A stretch of DNA of 64,000 bases from Actinomadura graeca. GTDB lineage: Bacteria; Actinomycetota; Actinomycetes; Streptosporangiales; Streptosporangiaceae. This document shows, piece by piece, positions 62,201 through 64,000 of the stretch (position 1 is the stretch's first letter; the number at the start of each line of letters is the position of its first letter). Below the pieces are notes generated by a model. It saw nothing but the letters and a program-made list of their open reading frames with translations. It had not been told where the DNA came from and made no database searches. The stretch lies in the NCBI RefSeq assembly GCF_019175365.1, contig NZ_CP059572.1, forward strand, positions 2,170,001 through 2,234,000, written 5' to 3'. The position numbers and the translations under genes are program-made.

Positions 62201-62511
62201 GCCAGCTCCGGGTAGCTGTCGGCGTAGGTCTCCAGCCCGATGTAGTGGGCGGTGGCCCGGGTCGCCGGGACGTGCCGCGGATCCGGCACCGCCCGCGCGG
62301 GCAGCCGGTCCAGATCGGCCTGGTTGACGTCGACGTACACGAACTGCGTGAAGGCGGGCAGCTCGTGGCGCAGCGCGTCCGGGCGCAGGTGCTGGAAGCC
62401 GGTGCCGTCGGGGCCGCAGATCTCGTCGCGGAGCCGGCGCTCCAGCACCGAGCCGATCCAGCAGCCGGTGCCGCCGAGCCCGATGAACATCAGTGGGTGG
62501 TAGAGCTTCAT
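59287..62511 (-). CDS. tubulin/FtsZ-like GTPase-fold protein
   Basis: 1074 residues, of the 'tubulin-like' (Tubulin_2) group. The Rossmann start PLMFIGLGGTGCW has GLGGTG (11-16), and the tubulin signature appears as AGGTGAG (200-206) in VAFSVAGGTGAGLFYDFLH, close to GGGTGTG. FVYVDVNQADL is the typical following strand. The remaining 800 residues include a long helical region (RIRRIVFGHDGLG, ELSERARREREDPGGRA) and a C-terminal part with no recognised motif. These proteins are encoded with vWA proteins in actinomycetes and are thought to form GTP-dependent assemblies; function here is inferred. Starts 22 bases after the vWA-type gene. Confidence 0.8.
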   Translation of the reverse strand: MKLYHPLMFIGLGGTGCWIGSVLERRLRDEICGPDGTGFQHLRPDALRHELPAFTQFVYVDVNQADLDRLPARAVPDPRHVPATRATAHYIGLETYADSYPELARNLRLRAGPEVAGWLPPQAGEPHVTPLRRGAGQLPTIGRAVFHDTFSRGPAPALGKLRTAIGRLSSAQAAADLSGMAGGGAGDPAVVEVFVAFSVAGGTGAGLFYDFLHVVAEMFARTSIKPKIHPLVLLPSAFPDGMGGGRPAELNAARALLDLFQLVDRQNSGRSEGALLSLGGHGPATASAGAALAVAGTGGEGPGGGAASTDDEVGVRLPDLGRIEMRPGIAQTAFLFSRPVGVEPEDLRRSVVALILSLVGTELNDRTAADADQHQSFADSFLNSANERQIQARDGIGDQGVSTALAASLTVPADELADMVAGRLLADGVEQLAVPLGAAEANRSPIERFFTYTGFHDLLTRPKEDFTEPEPTHGARNLTVALGDRAESMRAALARQRSRLDRAVPEQVEAFDPGDAVARLLADHDPFRVRRIVFGHDGLGSEIEREGAHGLMVRRREPPPRPKLDDGREVTPVAPDLRDRMGGFVPVRWDHPAPARARQDQDAWYQWQTRVLWTEPWSKLARSWQPRLDRAKATLSTLIEELSERARREREDPGGRAERLSRHRSGVSYLLPAGGDLERFHQTAVQRMIAARVAAGTLPGGAREGDLLHDLLAPDGWREAFAGLRVDGSPRAAERVVDGLRKHLRNEIAASLRTAGPDHGPLLPRLADLLAEAAQGAGRLAEDELAPFRAKLAGLVPPAFTPQGRGPLKVLVTYPAAAPDPATEEYLRRTIDLPAGETATYQFTATSAESISVVLFRTSMGITEVREVRDLLRTWAGAVERPQPHDYLRWRQRTGYGFGHLATREEHRVQIMHRLLAACWNGRVTVDGDPASPISMTVRLTDEVAMTMDLQPLDRASSWGSVLHAYELCAIADDTDLRRDFCARLMREVPDGVGTQPKPPDDLYRLLRALAAEQITVIDRMLDGLHPSVRARAAHMREFWARTLPAALDREFTEVMAIRRNLRELEGAVAEQGS

Positions 62512-62533
62512 GGTCGCGTGTCTCCCCGTGGGC

Positions 62534-64000
62534 TCACAGCCAGTCGTCGGACGGATCGGACGGAACGGGATCGGGCGCGGCCGGCGCGTCCGGCGTCGTG
62601 ACCCCGGCCCCGGAGGGCCGGGGAGGAGGCCCCGGAGGGCGGCCGCGCCGGAACAGCCGGCCGAGCAGCCCGCCGGGGGCGTGCCCGGAGGCGACCCGCT
62701 CGAAGACGAGGCGCGAGCCGCCGGCGACGTCCTCGCTCTCCGCGCCGAGGGCGACCTGGAACTCGGTGCCCTCCGGGCGGCGCACCATGACGCGGCCGTC
62801 CCCGGCGCGGCGCGCCACGAGCGCCTCCTCCCCCGGCGCGGGATGGTCCAGCAGCGGGTTCGACCCGGCGTCGCGGATCACGAACCGGAACTCGTCGGAC
62901 CACCGGCCGCGCTGCGGCCGCAGCTCCCGGCCCGCCCGCTCGCCGTTGTGGCGCAGCTCGACCCGCAGCCCGCGGACGTCCCCCCGGACGCGGCCGGCGT
63001 GCCGTCTCAGCCACGCCGCGGCGAGCGCCAGCGCGACCAGCGCGATGCCGCCGAGGATCTGCCAGGAGTGCCGTTCCAGCCACCCAGGGGGCCCCTCGAC
63101 GCCGATGCCGCGCTGCCCGGCGAGATAGACCTTCGCCGGATCGGCCTCGTCGACCAGCTGGACCGTCACCGAGGCCCGGCCGAGCCCGGCCGCCTCGCCG
63201 AACCGCACCGCGAACGGATGCGAGGAGCCGCCGGGCGGGACGGTCAGCGTCGTGCCCGGCGTGACCGTCGCCTGGGCCTTCGGCGGCGCGCGCAGGACGA
63301 GCCGCGCCCGCACGGTCCGGGAGGTGGAGTTGTGCAGCCGGATGGTGCCGCGCACGGCGCCGCCCGGATGCGCCGTCCTCCCGTCCAGGTGCACCTCGCC
63401 CTGGATCTCCGGTGGCCGCGCGATGACGTTCACCGTGGCGGCCGGGTTCGACCCGGACCGCAGGCCCGGCCCCTCCACCCTGCCGGTCAGGGTGACCTTG
63501 CCGGGCGTGCCCGGCGCGGTGAGGACGCCCGCGTACGAGCCGTCGCCCGGCGCGTCGTCGGGGGGCCGCCCGTCATCGCGCATCGGCACCGCCCGCCCGG
63601 CGCCGAGTGCCTGGCCGGTCGCGGTGACCGCGAAGTTCAGCCCGACCAGCTCCTTGGGGTCCTGGACGTAGCCGGCGCGGGTCACCAGGGACAGCCGGAC
63701 GGTGACCTGCTCACCGGTCCGGGCCGTCGGCCGTTCCACCACGAGCGTCGAGCGGATCACGCCCTGGTACATGGTCGTCGCGCCGACCCGCTGCGCGGCG
63801 ACCCCTGCGGGCGCGGTCAGCCTGATCCGCCACCGGCCGTTCAGCGGGGCGGCCACCCGCAGCGCCTCGATGGTGCCGCCGGTGCCGCTGCGGGTGAACC
63901 GCCCGGGCGTGCCGCCCTCCGGGACCGTGCGTCCGTCCGGGGCGACGAACTCCACCCGGACGCGGGGGTCTCCCTTGGCGACCGTCAGCGTCGCCTCGGA
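62534..64000 (-). CDS. C-terminal part of a vWA-type surface protein (5' end outside window)
   Basis: The frame is open to the right edge; 488 codons are visible. Repeated beta-sandwich segments (TLTVAKGDPRVRVEFVAPDG in spaced form, GRWRIRLTAPAG, TVRLSLVTRAGY, KVTLTGRVEGPG, GTIRLHNSTSRTVRARLVL) indicate two to three Ig-like domains outside the cell, then a membrane helix (WQILGGIALVALALAAAWL) and an FHA-free, beta-rich cytoplasmic tail ending in a Pro stretch. This arrangement is usual for the C-terminus of vWA proteins linked to tubulin-like genes; the vWA domain itself would lie beyond the window, so that part is inferred. Confidence 0.65.
   Translation of the reverse strand, partial: SEATLTVAKGDPRVRVEFVAPDGRTVPEGGTPGRFTRSGTGGTIEALRVAAPLNGRWRIRLTAPAGVAAQRVGATTMYQGVIRSTLVVERPTARTGEQVTVRLSLVTRAGYVQDPKELVGLNFAVTATGQALGAGRAVPMRDDGRPPDDAPGDGSYAGVLTAPGTPGKVTLTGRVEGPGLRSGSNPAATVNVIARPPEIQGEVHLDGRTAHPGGAVRGTIRLHNSTSRTVRARLVLRAPPKAQATVTPGTTLTVPPGGSSHPFAVRFGEAAGLGRASVTVQLVDEADPAKVYLAGQRGIGVEGPPGWLERHSWQILGGIALVALALAAAWLRRHAGRVRGDVRGLRVELRHNGERAGRELRPQRGRWSDEFRFVIRDAGSNPLLDHPAPGEEALVARRAGDGRVMVRRPEGTEFQVALGAESEDVAGGSRLVFERVASGHAPGGLLGRLFRRGRPPGPPPRPSGAGVTTPDAPAAPDPVPSDPSDDWL

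Noticed and set aside
58405..62601. A 1398-codon open frame on the plus strand opposite the tubulin-like gene.
   Set aside because: It is low-complexity Arg/Gly/Val-rich sequence, the mirror frame of a GC-rich gene; the minus-strand frame has clear tubulin motifs and coupled starts.
45596..64000. Classification of the cluster as the MoxR-vWA-VMAP ternary system.
   Set aside because: No MoxR-type AAA ATPase or VMAP protein is seen; only the vWA-type protein and effector types are shared in general terms.

Overview
The window is very GC-rich, tightly packed DNA with frequent GTG starts, many 4-bp ATGA/GTGA start-stop overlaps and typical actinomycete families (WXG100, TetR/IclR regulators, WXG100-like toxin N-termini, tubulin-like/vWA clusters). 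A filamentous actinomycete is the safest reading; a Streptosporangiales/Thermomonosporaceae relative is plausible but not shown. I saw no rRNA, tRNA, CRISPR array or transposase.

1-18.6 kb is an aromatic-acid catabolic island. A TetR gene (2541-3179) lies between two leftward units. One (11.1-3.2 kb) encodes an acyl-CoA dehydrogenase, CoA ligase, a FAS1-like/MaoC-like hydratase pair, a gentisate-type cupin dioxygenase and a complete three-component Rieske oxygenase. The other (2.5 kb to the left edge) encodes an amidohydrolase, a carboxymuconolactone-decarboxylase-like protein, an enol-lactonase and a partial dihydroxyphthalate-decarboxylase-like protein. Further units carry an intradiol dioxygenase, a serine-less alpha/beta hydrolase, a NahE/PhdJ-type hydratase-aldolase with a fused E1 dehydrogenase and a solitary lipoyl domain, an MFS permease and an EthD-like protein. 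Five related palindromic sites (CGATCGWTCG or CGAACGTTCG cores) sit at unit starts and mark a probable regulon. A truncated class V aminotransferase remnant lies at the right edge.

18.9-22.2 kb is a WXG100-type polymorphic-toxin locus read leftward: YbaB-like protein, WXG100 protein, WXG100-like membrane protein, an effector resembling the class II adenylate cyclase toxins (CyaA/edema factor/ExoY), and a candidate immunity protein. 22.5-36.4 kb is mixed: a Ski2-like DEVH helicase with a zinc ribbon, a small secreted protein, a chromate-resistance locus (ChrB N-domain, decayed ChrB C-domain, ChrA), a SWIM-domain protein, a CUT2-type ABC importer divergent from an IclR regulator, and a TMEM175-like channel. 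36.4-45.6 kb has a GH106 rhamnosidase, a DUF418 membrane protein, a two-component system, a secreted tandem alpha/beta hydrolase whose first domain looks dead, and a DUF72 protein.

45.6-64 kb is the most interesting part: eleven leftward genes, mostly overlapping or a few bases apart. In transcription order they encode a vWA-type surface protein (cut by the window edge), a tubulin/FtsZ-like GTPase, a large multi-TM protein, a membrane-anchored pseudokinase, a zinc-ribbon GTPase, a nucleotidyl-cyclase-like domain fused to TIR, a Crp/Fnr regulator, a second degenerate cyclase-like protein, a large unrecognised membrane-anchored protein, a TPR-CHAT protease and a TIR protein with a ubiquitin-like beta-grasp domain. 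I infer a multi-component surveillance/conflict system that couples NTPase switches, and perhaps a cyclic nucleotide, to CHAT and TIR effectors.
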